A stretch of 14,777 nucleotides of DNA, taken from contig JABXGY010000246.1 in NCBI GenBank assembly GCA_016550395.1, positions 1 through 14,777 of the forward strand, given 5' to 3'. Shown here one piece after another: positions 13,455 to 14,777 of the stretch. Below the pieces are notes generated by a model, which did not search any database, was not told the origin of the DNA, and saw nothing but the letters and a program-made list of their open reading frames with translations. The stretch's first letter is position 1. Every line of letters starts with the position of its first letter. Position numbers and translations under genes: made by a program. Source of the DNA: an archaeon. GTDB lineage: Archaea; Asgardarchaeota; Hermodarchaeia; Hermodarchaeales; Hermodarchaeaceae.

Positions 13455-13524
13455 TACGATTCTGTTTATGCGAGCCTTAGAGAAAGGACGCTAAAACAGC
13501 TATACATAGATAGAGGACTTTGAT

Positions 13525-13926
13525 ATGACTCGAATCCGTTTAGTCATTGGTGATCCTGATACTGGTCAGACGATTCAAATAGAATTGAGTGAGCAACGAA
13601 GTCGCACACTCCATGGAAAAATCATCGGAGAAGTTGTTGATGGAAATTCACTTGGTCTAGGTGGATACGAATTTAAAATCACTGGTGGCAGCGATGGTGG
13701 AGGAACACCTATGCGTCCTGATGTACATGGCGCCGTGCGCAAACGTCCCCTTCTTACTGGTGGAATTGGCTATCAACCCAAAACAAGAGGAGAACGCCGC
13801 CGACGTCTAGTACGAGGTAACGAAATCACTGATGAAATCGTTCAGGTTAATGCAAAAATAATCACCCATGGCTCTAAACCACTTTTAGAGCTTATCGAAA
13901 AAAGTACTTCCACTTCAAAAGAATAA
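13525..13926 (+). CDS. rps6e: 30S ribosomal protein S6e
   Basis: Archaeal/eukaryotic small-subunit protein. The 133-residue sequence has the family's conserved central region: IIGEVVDGNSLGLGGYEFKITGG, here recognised by GEVVDGNSLGL and GYEFKITGGSDGGGTPMRPDVHG, then the basic RGERRRRLVRGNEITDEIVQVN stretch and a short C-terminus with KPLLELIEKS. Archaeal S6e lacks the long phosphorylated tail of eukaryotic S6, and this one ends accordingly. The ATG at 13525 follows GAGGA (13512-13516). It lies between the IF5B and aIF2-gamma genes, a common archaeal arrangement. Confidence 0.96.
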   Translation: MTRIRLVIGDPDTGQTIQIELSEQRSRTLHGKIIGEVVDGNSLGLGGYEFKITGGSDGGGTPMRPDVHGAVRKRPLLTGGIGYQPKTRGERRRRLVRGNEITDEIVQVNAKIITHGSKPLLELIEKSTSTSKE

Positions 13927-13960
13927 ATGTATGAACCCTTCTAAGAGATGACGAACGAAT

Positions 13961-14777
13961 ATGCCCCCACGAAAAACTATGCCAAAACAAGCTGAAGTTA
14001 ACATCGGATTAGTGGGTCATGTTGATCATGGCAAAACCACATTGGCCAAAGCCTTGTCGGGGGAATGGACGGATCGGCATTCTGAAGAACTTCGTCGAGG
14101 TATCTCGATAAAATTAGGATATGCAGATGTGGATATTTACAAGTGTTCTAAATGTAGAGGAGCCGCTGCGTATACAACAAGCTCCAAATGTAAAAAATGT
14201 GGAGGATCTGCGGAACCCATTCGTCGAATCTCGCTAGTGGACGCACCAGGACATGAGGTTTTAATGGCAACAATGATTTCTGGAGCGGCTCTAATGGATG
14301 GGGCTTTACTCCTTATTGCTGCGGATGAGAAGTGTCCTCAACCACAAACAAGAGAACATTTAGCAGCATTGGAAATCATTGGTGTTAATAAGATTATAAT
14401 TGCACAAAACAAAATCGAACTTCTTTCGGAAAAACAAGCCATAAACAATTATAATGAAATCAAACGATTTGTTGCGGGTACCATTGCAGAAAATGCTCCA
14501 ATTATTCCGATTTCTGCAATGTTTGGCACTAATATAGACGTGCTTATTCAAACAATTGAGAAAGTTATCCCCACGCCCAAACGTGACCTACAAAAAGCGG
14601 GTCTCTTCTATGTTGCTCGCTCCTTTGATATCAATAAGCCTGGTACAAGACCCGAAGAATTACAGGGCGGGGTTATTGGCGGCACAATCATTCAAGGAAA
14701 AGTATCTGTTGGGGATGAATTAGAGATTCGTCCAGGAATTCCAATTAAGAAAGATAAAGGATCCTTGAGCTATGAGC
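13961..14777 (+). CDS. eif2g: Translation initiation factor aIF2 subunit gamma (3'-truncated by window edge)
   Basis: GTP-binding core subunit of aIF2, which brings initiator Met-tRNA to the ribosome. The frame is open from ATG 13961 to the end of the window, 272 residues, so the gene continues outside. Visible: MPPRKTMPKQAEVNIGLVG, G1 GHVDHGKT (19-26), switch-like RRGISIKLGYAD, a zinc ribbon with C62, C65, C77 and C80, G3 DAPGH (94-98), PQPQTREHLAALEIIG, G4 NKIE (150-153, the aIF2-gamma variant of NKxD), SAM as G5, and the start of domain II with ARSFDINKPGTRPEELQGGV and IGGTI. An in-frame stop at 13949 limits the start; ATG 13979 is an alternative. The SD is weak (GAGATGA). The gap after rps6e is 34 bases. 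Confidence 0.95.
   Translation, partial: MPPRKTMPKQAEVNIGLVGHVDHGKTTLAKALSGEWTDRHSEELRRGISIKLGYADVDIYKCSKCRGAAAYTTSSKCKKCGGSAEPIRRISLVDAPGHEVLMATMISGAALMDGALLLIAADEKCPQPQTREHLAALEIIGVNKIIIAQNKIELLSEKQAINNYNEIKRFVAGTIAENAPIIPISAMFGTNIDVLIQTIEKVIPTPKRDLQKAGLFYVARSFDINKPGTRPEELQGGVIGGTIIQGKVSVGDELEIRPGIPIKKDKGSLSYE

Overview
The window is archaeal chromosomal DNA of moderate, slightly AT-rich composition. Its proteins are archaeal/eukaryotic types: ribosomal proteins S28e, S6e, L18e, L24e and L7Ae, RNA polymerase subunits D and N, and initiation factors aIF5B and aIF2-gamma. Starts mix ATG and TTG behind GGAGG/GAGGTG Shine-Dalgarno (SD) sites, and several intergenic gaps carry BRE/TATA-like boxes. 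Long lysine-rich tails on several proteins and a two-cluster ferredoxin domain in RpoD would fit an Asgard-like lineage, but I cannot fix the phylum from sequence alone.

Layout, left to right. (1) 1-4344 is the classic archaeal rps4-rps11-rpoD-rpl18e-rpl13-rps9-rpoN-rps2 cluster, tightly packed on the + strand. S4 is cut by the left edge. rpoK and enolase, which often lie next to rps2 in archaea, are absent here. (2) 4504-9560 is an isoprenoid block: mevalonate kinase, a UbiD-family decarboxylase, the large and small aconitase-X subunits, and type 2 IPP isomerase. Together they match the archaeal modified mevalonate pathway through trans-anhydromevalonate 5-phosphate. Isopentenyl phosphate kinase, which should act between the decarboxylase and the isomerase, is not in the window, nor is a UbiX-like prenyltransferase for the decarboxylase cofactor. 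(3) 9712-10711 is rpl7ae-rps28e-rpl24e. (4) 10762-11430 is nucleoside diphosphate kinase on the minus strand. It sits at its usual place between rpl24e and the IF5B gene but is inverted, and it has a C-terminal extension of about 85 residues. (5) 11599-14777 is aIF5B, S6e and the first 272 residues of aIF2-gamma, which runs off the right edge.

The window is essentially a translation/transcription housekeeping region with an isoprenoid (membrane lipid precursor) operon inside it. No stretch over 300 bases lacks a gene. I see no mobile elements, CRISPR arrays, tRNAs, rRNAs or defence genes. I find no evidence for a wholly new system; the points worth a second look are the flipped and extended ndk, the recurring lysine-rich tails, the incomplete pathway cluster and the leader structures.
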